Source of the DNA: Phoronis australis
Taxonomy: Eukaryota; Phoronida; Phoronidae
Direction: 5' to 3'
Assembly: GCA_002633005.1 (NCBI GenBank)
Contig: NMRA01000214.1
Span: 578,841 to 642,840 of the forward strand
DNA: 64,000 bases
Shown: piece after piece, positions 1 through 34,497 of the stretch
How positions within the stretch are numbered: position 1 is the stretch's first letter
How the letters are laid out: each line of letters opens with the position of its first letter
The notes under the pieces: model-generated
Databases searched by the model: none
What the model was told of the DNA's origin: nothing
Seen by the model: the letters and a program-made list of their open reading frames with translations, nothing else
Translations under genes and position numbers: made by a program

Positions 1-140
1 ATAGTTCTGTTCTGGCTGACAAGGTGTTAACAGAGAATGAAGAGAAACTGAAAAGAAAAAGTAAGACAGCAAAGATAAGTGGTGTTAAGTACAACAAGAG
101 CAAAAAGTCAAATAAAGAGGTCACAAACAGAAATAAGTAA
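1..140 (+). CDS. C-terminal end of an unidentified upstream gene (partial)
   Basis: From base 3 one frame stays open for 45 codons and ends at TAA 138-140. The peptide is strongly basic, with many lysines interleaved with serine, threonine and asparagine, like the disordered tail of a nuclear or nucleolar protein. An AATAAA follows 12 bases after the stop, which is what makes a real last exon plausible. No domain is visible, so I cannot name the family. A chance open frame in A-rich DNA is the alternative. Confidence 0.4.
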   Translation, partial: SSVLADKVLTENEEKLKRKSKTAKISGVKYNKSKKSNKEVTNRNK

Positions 141-151
141 GGTATATCTGG

Positions 152-157
152 AATAAA
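152..157 (+). promoter_or_regulatory. candidate polyadenylation signal AATAAA
   Basis: AATAAA lies just after the TAA that closes the lysine-rich frame at the window start. It would give a very short 3'UTR. A second AATAAA sits inside the frame near base 110, so the hexamer alone is weak evidence in this A-rich stretch. Confidence 0.35.
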
Positions 158-2095
158 ACAATCCAGGGCTCAGTCGTGATTTATTTTCCAGAACTGAAAT
201 TCTAAATCAATTTTAATCGATTTAAAAATCGATATCATACTAGTAAAGCAGTTTGTGGTTGAAGTAGAATTGCTGTATACCACTTTCCACTATTTTCTTG
301 GCCTTTTTCTGTGTGGTTTGCTGTTCTTTCAAAAGGCGGCAGCATATGACGACCATAGGTATCGTTATAAAATGGCTGCCGAAAAGCAATGCACAGTTGA
401 ACAACTCGGCATAAGTAAAAGAAAACGTTTGAATCAACGAATACTATATATTTGTGAGAGTTAAATCAAATCCTATTCAGATCATAACTTTGAAGTGGAA
501 TGATTGGGTGAGTACGACAACAAGCCGGTTTTATGCTTAGGCGGACGACCATTGGGTTCCCGAGTATACTCACCAGTTAAAACACAGCTATTCAAGCTTC
601 AGTAAAACCCAATCCAGGTGCCCATCCCTGACATCCTGATTGCTTGCTGAAAGACTGCCAGCAGGATTCCCGCCAGCAGTTTAAGTAAAACAAGCATCCG
701 GGGAACCATAAAACTGACAAATCACAAGACACCACAGAAAGATAAAGGACGAATGATGTTGACGATTACAACAAGAGTATCAGGGTTCGACGCAAGACTC
801 CCCGACATGTCATGGAATTTGCTAGGCAATGACCATCGCCTCTGTTGGCCCGATGCACTCGGCTCAGAATCGCGCTCCCTGTGTTCTGGATCCACCCCCA
901 AAGCTGGCACCCTCTCCTTCCACCACTTGAAAGTCTTATATAGGCCTACATCTCAAGGTTTCGTGGGTCCTCGATAGGTCTCACTCTGCTAACCAGTCAG
1001 CTATCTGTAATATGAAGACTAGTGTCAAAAACCAGTATTTGTTAGTCGTAATCACGAAACCTCGAAATTTCACACTGACACTGTCCGAGTAGTTTTACTC
1101 ACGACCTCGTTGTGAAGCTTTTGCCAACTTGTAGAAGTAACAACCGGTAGGTTGCGTGCAAAATTTTGGAAGTTGGTCGCCACAAACCGTGCCCGATTTC
1201 AAGTGACCACTTTACTCAAGTCTTGAGATGATGGCTTTGCCAAGAAATTTTTTTCTCAGAAAATTGGTTCGCTGTTGCTTAAATGCTAAAAACTTATACG
1301 ACCCATGGGCGGCGCAGCACTGAAAAAAGTGGGGGGGGGGTTGAATCCCCCCAGCCCCCCTGTGGTGCACTATCTATAGACCATGGCCAATGCAGTACTA
1401 AAAAAGTGGGGGCTGTAGCTCCCCAGCCCCGTATGGTGCACCGCCCACGTGACCGGTTAAGTAGTAACTGAAATTTGGAAAAAATGAATTGAACCAGAGG
1501 ATACGCTGTATTTCATGGCGCTGAAAATCAATTCCGCAACTTCTTACTGCAGAAGAACCGTAGAACAGCAATTCGGCAGTAGCAGTGACTTACTTAGTTT
1601 GCTCGTGGAGGAGTAGTTTTTACTGACTTTACCACTTTGCCAGTGGCATTGATGCTGCAGTACCATATTGGAATCAGCGTCGTATTGGAATATTGTAATA
1701 CAGTCCAGTCAAGACAATGAATTACTGTGTATTAGTTGGTGCATATCTTGTATATCTTCGTAATTGAGATGGCTCTAAAATCTCATCAGTTTTGAACAAA
1801 GCAATCTCTAAATTTACTTCATTTTACAAGAGCTTGTAACCTTGTTGTGAACGCCCATCTTTTTCAAAATTTGTCTATAGGTTAGCTGCGGTACAGGTCT
1901 CGAACACGGTAGCATTATACTCATGCTGAATACATATCTTTCATGGAAAGTTGAAGAAATGAAATTTCTGTTGTCCGCCATAGTGTGACGTCCATACTGA
2001 ACAACTAAGAACCTTATTTTCCTAGCAGGGTGATCGTCAGCACAACTTGGCGTTTTGGATAGATTTCCTCGTATAAAGTGCGAAAAGACGTTGGA
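158..2095. other. intergenic and 5' flank of PRMT2
   Basis: I see no convincing coding region here. The short open frames lack recognisable domains. The region holds a G/C-rich palindromic repeat (about 1306-1452). The part just before 2096 should contain the PRMT2 promoter and 5'UTR, but I see no clear TATA box or initiator. Confidence 0.5.
1306..1452 (+). repeat. two head-to-tail copies of a short G/C-rich palindromic element
   Basis: Each unit reads roughly GGCGCAGCACTGAAAAAAGT, then a G run, a spacer, a C run and TGGTGCACC, so its ends are inverted repeats. Two units lie in a row here. A third related unit lies in the opposite orientation near 48355-48424. This looks like a small non-autonomous MITE-type family; I see no coding capacity. 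Confidence 0.6.
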
Positions 2096-25447
<23,352 letters not shown>

Positions 25448-25641
25448 CCCTGGCTGTGCAGTAGAATCGGGTGCCAAGCAGACATCATCTATAATCCAGT
25501 TACCACGGTTACAGCAGTGTCTTGGAAGAGGCCACTGTTTTGACGTGCAGTCAAATGTGGTTCCATTGCTGCTTTTTAGGACAATTTACAACTTGATTTA
25601 AGACAATCTGACCACCGTCCATCAATTTTGTTTGGGTTAGT

Positions 25642-25802
25642 GTATTGCCGCGCCTTCAGGCCCATGGATCTGTATCCGAAATAATGCTCTTTTTCGCATT
25701 CTTTTTTATTCAAGTGGCTCGCATATTGGTGTCTATACCTGAGTTTTTCATACAAGCGCTTTTCCACAGATACTCATGGGCTGGCTAATGGCGCGGCAAT
25801 AC
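25642..25802. mobile_element. 161-base MITE in the PRMT2 3'UTR
   Basis: The ends are perfect inverted repeats GTATTGCCGCGCC/GGCGCGGCAATAC, with further pairing inside (GGCCCATG against CATGGGC). AGT flanks both ends and could be a three-base target duplication. As RNA it would form a long hairpin in the PRMT2 3'UTR. Confidence 0.7.
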
Positions 25803-26055
25803 AGTAGTGAGTTGAGAAATTGGTAAACTTGATACTGTCGATATCTTATACGGTGACGAGAATGCTACCAGATTTTATTGGTATATACCGTATATGCTGT
25901 TGTGATATTGCGATGCATCAGTTCACAAGCAGAATTAGCAACATTTTATGTCTTTGAATAATAGATATTGTGTGAAAGTGTATTTTTATTTAAGAAAGAC
26001 TCGTCCACTATTGCTGCCACTGATTTTTGAAATATTTAATTGTGCAAATGTTTTT

Positions 26056-26061
26056 AATAAA
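26056..26061 (+). promoter_or_regulatory. polyadenylation signal AATAAA for PRMT2
   Basis: Canonical AATAAA about 610 bases after the PRMT2 stop, with a GTTGTTGTTG-rich tract about 30 bases downstream. Confidence 0.6.
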
Positions 26062-26081
26062 GTTCGGACCCAAAATTGTCA

Positions 26082-29000
26082 CTTGTTCGTTGTTGTTGCT
26101 GAACAGTTGTTGTTCTTGTGTGGCACTTTAATCACACCTGCGCAATGTTAATTGTGGACATTTTAATGTTTTAAATTACTTTACTGTGCAGCTGTTCCAA
26201 ACAACTAAAACAAAACCAAGACACCTTTTCCTTACACAATCGGTTGTCAAAGTTTCTTACAATGACAGCTTCAAATAGCTTAAAGCAGACCAACCCCTTT
26301 AAAATTTAACAACTATTCTGTTCAGTTGTAAGTTTTGTCTTGCTTTTCACTTAATGTTCAACTTCATGCAAGTGATGTCATGGCAAAGAATTCAAGTATT
26401 ATAGACTAGAATTATTAGTGAACACATTTTGAGTTGTAAGTTGTCATAAATGAAAGTGCATCCTGCGGATAGAATGACTGATGGAGGTTGTTCAATGATA
26501 CACCTGTTTTAGTAACCCCCTGTTTATAAAGCACTTCAAAGGTGGTGTAAAAGTAGTCTTTGAGAACCATTGCGCGAAACAAAAATCTTTTAGGAACGTC
26601 TCCAATTCACCTCGAACTGTGTGCACGTGATAACATTGTGGGTCTAACCTGAAAATCACCATTGGTGCATGTGTAAAAGCCTTTGTTTTACCTAGGGACC
26701 TTCATATATTAACTTCGAAAATGCCACCTTTTGCTTTTTAGAGACAGTTATTTTCCAATAGGGCCTGTAAGTGTATGAATGAGGTTCGTTGGCATAGGTT
26801 TCTGTTAAAAGTGCGTGTTGTGGCAGGGGAGACAAATCCGAAGGTTCTCTAAAGAACAGTTGAAAGTTTGCCCGCTCCGGTGATTTAACGATCCGGTTTG
26901 CGAGATCCATAAATGCATGGATACATCGTGTATGTGTGGACCAGTTCATGAAGCTAACTAGTCATTTATGTAACCTCTCTGGTTTATTTCCTTTTTTGCC
27001 AGTGTGTTACTATATTGTACACTTTTTTCACATTTCAGTAACACTTGGGTTTTTTAGAATTAAAAATATTTTTAAACCAGTCAGGTGTTCGCGAAATGAT
27101 AATTAATAGTGAATTAAATTTTTTTTATCTTTTGCTTCTGGTAAAATCATCACTGAAGAACTGACAAAATCCATTTAATGACAAAATCCATAGCCAGTAC
27201 AAGCAGCTGAACCAACACTGCAAACATCCCCTCACCCATGGGCGCCGCAACCTCAGCTGCCGCGAGATCGGAGTTAACATGCCAGGGTTAAGTTCAGTCA
27301 TACTAAGACCTCGCTAAAATCTTGCCAAATCATGACATTTAAAACACACGGCAATATTTAACGTAATCTCGGAAGTATTACTTTATAGCTAGGTTGGCTA
27401 GCGTTACTGCTGTTGCTGGTTCCCTGCGTGCCCGGGGCGGTAGCCGCGCCAGCACGTGCTCCGGCTGGCAGGGCTAAGCACGAACCAGCGAGGCGTTACT
27501 GAACTCTGGGCGTGGCTAAAGTTCTGCCACGGCCAACATAAATTACGGTTTGTTTAATCAACGATTTCTGTTGCTTATGCGGTTAGCTGGTTCTTGAATT
27601 TTACAGGATATAGGAAATAAATTCTACTCCACACATATATCCACTTGCCTTGTGGCGGATTTGCTCTCGCGAACACTTACATAACGGGCAAATCACAATC
27701 AAGGTCCATATTCGGTGGCCACTTTTGGTGAAAAATGAAGGTTGTCATGTAACTGTAAAAGCTATGTTATTTTAAAGTACGATCATTCCAGGCTCAGTTG
27801 TAATCTAAAATATTTTTGCACAAGACCCACCGAATAAAATTTTATGGCCTAATGCATCACAGTTGTATAAAAGGGTACTTAAACTACAACTTGTGGTCAC
27901 AGCCCACTTATATCATGCAAAAATTCATAAGGTACCTGTTAATTAAATAAGTTATTGGTCAAATTGAGACCTAATTCAAGCCGAAAGGAGGCGCGTTCCA
28001 AAACGAGGCTCGCTACGATAACTCCGTTGACTCGTATCGACATAGTGGTTGTATTCCGCGTTGCTCGAAGTGTCTAGAAAAAAATACGGACACTCAACAT
28101 AACTGTCTGTTTTACAGTCCCTAAGGACGTTGAGATTCGGAAGCATACCTATGTTGGGTCCTTGTCATACGCCGCGACGAAGGAAAATATGGCCGTGTAA
28201 AATTTATAAATGTTTTCGAAGTTAGATCATATTTTGTCGCATCTCGGTTGCCGAGCATCATAGCAACGACCGGAGAATCTTCGGCCACTAGCCATGCTAT
28301 GTTCATGACTACGCTTTGAAACACGATGCATTTTGCTTCCCAAAAAAGGACAGGGCCCTCAATTCCTCGATTTTGGGACTGGATATTTTCCGTATATTCC
28401 CCTCTCAAAAATATTGAAAATCCCCGAAATAACCTCCACGAGGCTTAAAAACTCCTAGTGATTGAAAACGTCCGAGTCTCTCCGAAGTTCAAATTACCTG
28501 TAACCACACGGGTGACAATTTGGAAGAGCACAAACTGTTACTTGAGACAAAGCCTGTGAGAGCTTGCAACAGGACGGGGGTGCTGATCGGGAGGTGGATT
28601 TTGCCCCGCCCGGCGGGCGGCACTCGGAGAAAAAAAATCCCCTCTCAGAAGGCACAGGCACCTTTCCCCTCGGATGAACGAGGCCCCTGAAGAAACATGA
28701 TAACTTTTCTTACTCTGTCCAGTTAACTGAAATTGAGCTCTAATTGAACGAGGTTATGCTTTGGACGAACGGATTAGGTGTTTTAATTTTAAAATTCACT
28801 GGTCCAAATTGATAGTTGAAACCTAACATATGAAATAGACGTCAGAATTATTAAAACCAGGATAGCAGTATTGATGGTCACTAAATAATTACTTGTAAAT
28901 GTGTGCAAGCGAGTGAATGAGAACCTGGATATAATGCGAAAGGGATTGCTTGGGCTGTGCTCGTTTTTAATTTTTTAATTTAAAAATGGCCAGGTTTTTT

Positions 29001-30156
29001 ATTTTAATAAAAATATATTTAATAACATCAGTTATTCTTTCATATGAATGACAAATCAACTGTTAGTCCCGGTAGTCTCTACCTCACCAGGACCTATGCT
29101 ATTCTTGATATTAATATTCTTGATCAACAAATTAAACCAGATGTGACTAATTGCACATGGCAGCAAAATGCTATAAGCCACCACTGTCGAATATATCTTC
29201 AACTCGTCAACAGTACAAGCAGATGACTTGTAGAAAGCATATTTATCAACGATTTACTAGAAGAAATGTAACCCTGCATTCAGCATAACACCTAACCCGG
29301 TAACACTACGATTGCCATAGTTTGGTCATATCTACTTTTCATGTTTCGAACCTAATTTTCCGAAAAAACTCATACCCTTTCGTCAGACAACTTTTTTATG
29401 CATTGACTTGTTCTCTAATGTATTTTTTCTACGTCTCTGAGTTTAATTATCGACACATTTTTAAGATTTAACTTCCAGGTTGGACTCGAAAGACCGGCCA
29501 TTTAACTCGCAGTGAGCCTCGCTTTGGATTTTAATGTCCGCAGCGTGAGTTGGGTCTATACAAAAGTAAGAAAAGTTATTACCGTGCTGATAAGTTGTTC
29601 TAGATGATGATACATTGCATATCTTAACACAGCATAATGAGAACGTCTTCTCTTGCAATATGATTCTTACAAAAAAATGACATGTAACTACTTTTTTCAA
29701 AAACTTTATTGGTGCTATTTGCCTAGCTTTAAATACATTCACCAGTTGGTCAAAATAGTTAAAGCAATGGTAGGCCCAGTGTTCAACTTGTAAACAGTAA
29801 AAAATGGCACTGGTTAGTGGTTAGTACACGACTCACAGTCAATCACCTTCAAATTTTAACTAAGTTACAAATGTATAAGATGGTCTGGAGTTTTGTGCTG
29901 CCTCCACTTTGTTGGTTTGTTGCAAGTTGTCTTGAGGGATAGAGAACCTGCCTCTGCAACATCAGTTGTCACATGACATGTCCTCTAGGATGTTTCTAGC
30001 CAAGTCCTATGTGGCAATTTATTGCCCACAAAATTTGATAATTGTCCATTTTTTTGTCAGACTGGATGCATTTTGGAAATATCAGTATTGTTCATGAGAA
30101 CAGCAGTACGTAAAAATAGTTGTGGGCAATGCTTTATATTTATAGTACAGAGGTTG
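26082..30156. other. intergenic DNA without recognised genes
   Basis: Short open frames on both strands show no recognisable domain and no supporting splice pattern. The interval is A/T-rich with a G/C-richer patch near 27230-27520, where an inverted-repeat element can be drawn, and another near 28560-28690. Confidence 0.5.
27292..27504. mobile_element. small inverted-repeat element, GTTCAGT ends
   Basis: Begins GTTCAGTCATACTAAGACCT CGCT and ends in the reverse complement of GTTCAGTAACGCCTCGCT. It resembles the element at 52413-52552, which starts GTTCAGTAACGCTAGGACCT. The boundaries are less certain than for that copy. Confidence 0.45.
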
Positions 30157-30159
30157 AAT

Positions 30160-31062
30160 GTACGTACACGTACACTACAAAGGGGTACGCAGTCCTACAC
30201 TACATTTCAATGACTTGTCAGGTTTATAGAAATACCTAGAATCTACTGAGAGTTAGTTCATTTACCAAATCTATTTAAAGAGAACAAATAAGAACTGCAG
30301 CATACATGTGCATATCTGTTTGTCATTCTTTGAAAACAGACACATGTTAAAATATAGGGGTACGTACACTACACATATGCTAATATTACACTCAAAATAA
30401 ATGTATTTGCAATAAACACTCTTTTAACTTAGCATTTTTAATGGAGGAAACTGTCTGTGACAGATGTTCCTTACTTACTGTGTAATATTTTTGTTTCATG
30501 GTATTTGTTCACGTCGGGGTACGAACACTACACAGGGGTACGTACATGTACACTACATTTCTATTACATGTCACGTTTGTAACTAAATACTAAGAATCTA
30601 CTGAGAGTTAGTTGATATACTAAATCAATTCAAAGAGAAAAAATAAAAGCCACAACATTCATGTGCATATCTGCCACATTTTGAAAATAGGCACAAGTTA
30701 AAATATAGGGGTACGTATACTACACAATTGCTGATATTTCACTCAAAACAAATGTATTTGTAAAAAACACCCTTTTAACCTAACATTTTTAAGGAAGGAA
30801 ATTGTCTATCACTAATATTGATCACTTGCCAAGTGATATTTTAATTTCATGGCATTTGTAAACATGGGGGTACGTACACTACAAAAGGGGGTACGTAGGC
30901 CTACACGACATCACTGTTTCTGCATCACGTGGTAACATAATGCTGTATGGTCATTTATTTTTATTTGATGATAATAAGCACCATGCTGTTATTTAAAAGG
31001 CAATAATTTCATTTTCAATGGCCATTTGTGTTACTGAATTCCACATGGGGTACTTACACTAC
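30160..31062 (+). repeat. 352-base tandem repeat with a GGGGTACGTACACTACA core
   Basis: The core or a close variant occurs near 30182, 30357, 30516, 30535, 30708, 30867, 30887 and 31047. Spacings 30182-30535-30887 (353 and 352 bases) and 30357-30708 (351) show a unit of about 352 bases with two cores, in about 2.5 copies. Between the cores are matching blocks such as GAATCTACTGAGAGTTAGTT and ATGTGCATATCTG. No coding frame. Confidence 0.8.
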
Positions 31063-32026
31063 ATTTTGTTAGCCTTTTTGGCCCATTTTCAACATAGCAG
31101 AACCCAGGCAATATCGAAACCTTTGGTTTGTTTAGATATTGAATAGTTTGCTGTGCTGCCTAGGCTAACATAGTCTGCAGTTCTTTTTTTACAGAGTGTG
31201 AACTTCAGTCTTTAACCTTCTTTACAGTAGGTTATTAGAAACACAGAATTTACAAATTTCGTAACGAGTGCCTGTTTTATGATGAACCCTACCATTTCTC
31301 AATGATTAAGCACAGCAAACGACTTTCAATGTGTATTTTGTGTGAAATGCTTTCACCAAAATCTTTTTCGAATGCAGAAAAGCGGTCGACTTTCCAAGAA
31401 ATTAGACTTAACTTTCACCTGTATAGATTCCTTATATTAGTCATTGTGACTGTAAACTCTGACCTGCTTAATCACAGTATTGTGTACACTCCAGGAGAAT
31501 GGTACGTAATGTCTAAACTCCTAATGCGTTGTCCACAGGGCAGCTATCGCATTAGCAATGTCTTCACGGCAACACAGTACTGGCTGAAGCAAGTTGAAAT
31601 GTTAAGGATGGACATGTAAATTTTAAGTTAATTTGTTTGGTTTCTGGATTTGAATTTCTCGTGGAAAGTTATTGTAGAATCTTTCATTCACGCAACAAAG
31701 AGGATGAAAATTGGTTTACAACGTCTGCAATGGGTTTGTATTTCTTGTCAACAGTTTTGAGTTAATACAACCAAAGCAATAAAGAATCTAACCGAGTTCA
31801 CTCATCGACATAAACAAAAGTCCCAACTCTGCAGACATCATTACAAACCAACTGCACTGCAGATCCCTTTAATTCATCCATGACAATTTAGCAGACATGC
31901 AATTTAATGCAATACCTCACACATTGTTTAGGACACTCCTAACTTTTCCAGACTGCAGTCAGCGTGTGCTGTCATCTTCATAATTGAGCAAGTGCAAGGC
32001 ATGGTCATGTCACTCATAAATACTGG
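31063..32026. other. intergenic DNA without recognised genes
   Basis: One 105-codon open frame (31302-31619, plus strand) has no domain I recognise. Nothing else is supported before the LTR element. Confidence 0.4.
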
Positions 32027-32216
32027 TGTGCCGACCACACCACTAGAAGGTGTGCCAACCACGAACATAAAAGCCACGAGTCTCAGAGATGACTCACTTA
32101 GACTCTAAAGTCAATGTGCAGGCAAAGGACTCCGTAGCAAGTGTATAGACCTATTTACTAGTATTTCCACATTAGTGTAGTTATAATCTCTTCAGCAGGC
32201 AATATATATGTTATAC
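32027..32216 (+). repeat. left LTR
   Basis: Shares with the right LTR TGTGCCGACCACAC, AAAGCCACGAGTCTCAGA, TAGACCTATTTACTAGTATT and CTCTTCAGCAGGCAATATAT. The right end is uncertain by a few bases. Confidence 0.7.
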
Positions 32217-32269
32217 CAAAATATTGCGCTACTACCTACACAAGAATTTGCGGCGAGGATAAAGAAGAC

Positions 32270-33284
32270 CTTCATAATGGCCTTCACGTACCATTACCGC
32301 CAACTAATTACTGGCTTACCGGACTGGACACTCCATCTCTCAAGTTTGAACAGTTCCTTGAAATGCTAGAGGACTACTTAATTTGTGTTAACGGACGCAA
32401 ACCTAAAGGAAGGCAACCACCTCTCGCATCAACAGAAAAATATGCTACTACGGTCGTTTCTGGGACCTACGGCTATTGCTCAATTGGAAGGCCATCCCAA
32501 TGGCATAACGTACGTACAAATCAACCGATACTACTCATGCTGCGTATGTGACGGTGACCAAGGAGATTTTCGGCCGACTGGTAAATCGGGTAAGGGCGCA
32601 TTTCGATTTTGACAATAAATACCAGTTACAGAATATGAGTCTGTTTCCGAATTCTTACAAGCACTGCGCTCATTACTGAGTGATAGTGACTTTAAGGGAA
32701 ACCCGGATTACTTTCTGGCTATCCAGTTTGTTCAGAGCTTGTACAACAAAGAGGCCTAAACTCGCATACTTCAAGAGAAGGACATGGACTTAGCTCTTTT
32801 TATTGACATTGCCAAGAATGAAGAAACTATACCCAGCAAACCTCCAAGGTTTTAAGTGGACAGCAAGGTGTTCCTCATCCTCAAGTGGCTGCAGATAAAA
32901 GAAGGCCCCACATCCATACTGGCCACAAACCACAACAGCATCATCAAAGACGGCACTCTAAATAAAAACATCTTCAGTACTCCACAAACCTGTTATCGCT
33001 GTGGTTCCAAGGGCCACCTGGCTAATAGCCGGGAGTGTCCAGCCATAAAGACTACATGTCGTAACTGTCACAGAACTGGTGGACATTATGACCGCTGTTG
33101 CATGCAGAAAGGCTCCAGTGGTAAACAAATAAACGTCATCATTAGGGCTAACACCACAGCTCCTGGCAAGGATGATTTTACATGTGATCTCCAACTAGTC
33201 ACTCCTGCTGGTGTTTCGATTCATGTGTCCGCTCTTGCAATTGACACCCAATCTGACCTGATCGACATGTGTTCCCTACAATAA
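32270..33284 (+). pseudogene. gag and protease remnant of the LTR element
   Basis: Frames shift several times. Recognisable in order are a gag-type stretch (FDFDNKYQLQ near 32600, EFLQALRSLL near 32650), two cysteine-histidine knuckles (CYRCGSKGHL and CRNCHRTGGH, about 32990-33105) and a protease-like ALAIDTQSDL near 33235, where Gln replaces the Gly expected after the catalytic Asp-Thr. Both knuckles deviate from the usual spacing. Non-functional. Confidence 0.65.
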
Positions 33285-33479
33285 ATCATTCAAAGCCTTG
33301 CCATTGAAAGCAATGGATACTTAAGTCAACAATTTTGATGGTACTACAATTATAGGCATGCGAGGCCACTTTTCTACTATGGTGCATCATGGAGATTGAT
33401 ATGCTACACTCACAATCTACGTTACTTCCAACCAGTGTGCGTATATTGCTGGTAAAAATGCCATGCTTTACAGTTAGTC

Positions 33480-33779
33480 AAGCTGGATGGCCCTATGCAA
33501 TCAGTTCAAGCCGTTACTACAAGCCGCCGCACCCGTGAACACTGCCTTCGTCTGATAAGCAAGTACCCTAAGCTTACAGAATCTACCATTGGCTTGTTTC
33601 CTGATTTTGCCCACACCATACAACTGCAACTCAATGCTGGGCCTACACATGCCTCCCTGCGGCCGATACCAGAAGCTGCGAAAACCATTGACCAAACAGA
33701 AGCGCAGGGAATATGGTCCAAAATCCGGCCACATTCCCGCTCCAACAGAGGACTGCCACCAACTCGATTTCCTCACTAA
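33480..33779 (+). pseudogene. pol remnant just before reverse transcriptase
   Basis: The frame contains LFPDFAHTIQLQLNAGP and a PIPEAAK stretch, matching the linker before the reverse-transcriptase domain in Ty3-like pol proteins. The polymerase itself is absent; the right LTR follows almost directly. Confidence 0.5.
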
Positions 33780-33804
33780 CGCTTGATGAGCGGTTGGAGG
33801 TTGG

Positions 33805-33992
33805 TGTGCCGACCACACACCATTAAGGTGTGCCAACTACGAACATTAAAGCCACGAGTCTCAGACTGACTCACTGAGACTCTACAGTCAAGGTGCAGGC
33901 AAAAGACTTTGTAGTTTATAGACCTATTTACTAGTATTTCTATATTATATGTAGTTATCACCTCTTCAGCAGGCAATATATGTGTTATACAC
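33805..33992 (+). repeat. right LTR
   Basis: Same blocks as the left LTR with scattered substitutions and small indels. It is preceded by a polypurine-like tract at about 33787-33804. Confidence 0.7.
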
Positions 33993-34225
33993 AACAAATA
34001 CACTGAGCAACAAAAAAGGGCCTCAAAACAAAGTCTCGAAGAACGTCTTTGCAAACCGGATACCAGTTTGAAAAAAACATTGTCAATATTTACTGGCAAG
34101 AACAAGTCTAAATAGAATATGTTTACTGAGAGCAACCGTATAGGCTTCCAATTTAGAAAACTACGAAGAGCTAGGAAAGTAATCGAACGCTTTCGGTAAG
34201 CCAATGAGCAAACAGTCTGCACTCT

Positions 34226-34410
34226 TCATCTCAAGTCTTCAGTGAGTATTAATAATGCATCGTGACACGAATATCCTCTGTGAAAAGCACGCACGTAGTT
34301 ACTGAACAATTTATCAATATAGACATTCGGTTGTCTGCAAATGTGCTTTTCAAAACAATATTTAATATGACAATAGACGGGGCATGTGAGCAAATAGTGA
34401 GCATGACCAT
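34226..34410 (-). pseudogene. non-LTR (LINE) reverse transcriptase fragment
   Basis: The minus-strand peptide includes YIDKLFSNYV and HRGYSCHDALLILTEDL, the region around the conserved G-x-S/C-...-A-L motif of non-LTR reverse transcriptases. Coding similarity is lost on both sides, and a 58-base tandem repeat interrupts its 5' side. The family within LINEs cannot be told. Confidence 0.5.
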
Positions 34411-34497
34411 TAATTGGCATGTCTTCATACTTTGAGAAGGCATGTGAGCAAGCAGTGAGCATCACTATTAGTTGACTCTATCTTCATACTTTGAGAC
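34382..34497 (+). repeat. 58-base tandem duplication
   Basis: GCATGTGAGCAA, then GTGAGCAT and CTTCATACTTTGAGA, occur twice with a 58-base period and a few differences. It lies inside the degraded LINE fragment. Confidence 0.7.

Larger units (their letters stand above)
25448..26080 (+). other. PRMT2: PRMT2 3'UTR (inferred)
   Basis: Non-coding stretch from the PRMT2 stop to a canonical AATAAA at 26056-26061 followed by a G/T-rich run (TTCGTTGTTGTTGCTG) that resembles a downstream cleavage element. It contains an inverted-repeat element at 25642-25802. Confidence 0.6.
32027..33992 (+). mobile_element. internally deleted Ty3-like LTR retrotransposon
   Basis: Two direct repeats of about 188 bases (32027-32216 and 33805-33992) both start TGTGCCGACCACAC and end near GTTATAC. 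Between them lie a capsid-type gag remnant, a zinc-knuckle region, the start of an aspartic protease and the segment just before reverse transcriptase. A purine-rich GGTTGGAGGTTGG precedes the right LTR. At under 2 kb it lacks most of pol. The LTRs differ at many sites and I find no flanking target duplication, so this is an old, immobile copy. Confidence 0.75.

Noticed and set aside
255-464. 70-codon frame near the window start
   Set aside because: It has no domain and no splice or homology support, and it overlaps another frame on the opposite strand.
30160-31062. CRISPR-like array
   Set aside because: Core spacing is uneven, the spaces between cores are themselves repeated, and the genome is animal.
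31302-31619. 105-codon plus-strand frame
   Set aside because: No domain recognised and no flanking splice pattern. It sits in a repeat-rich intergenic stretch.
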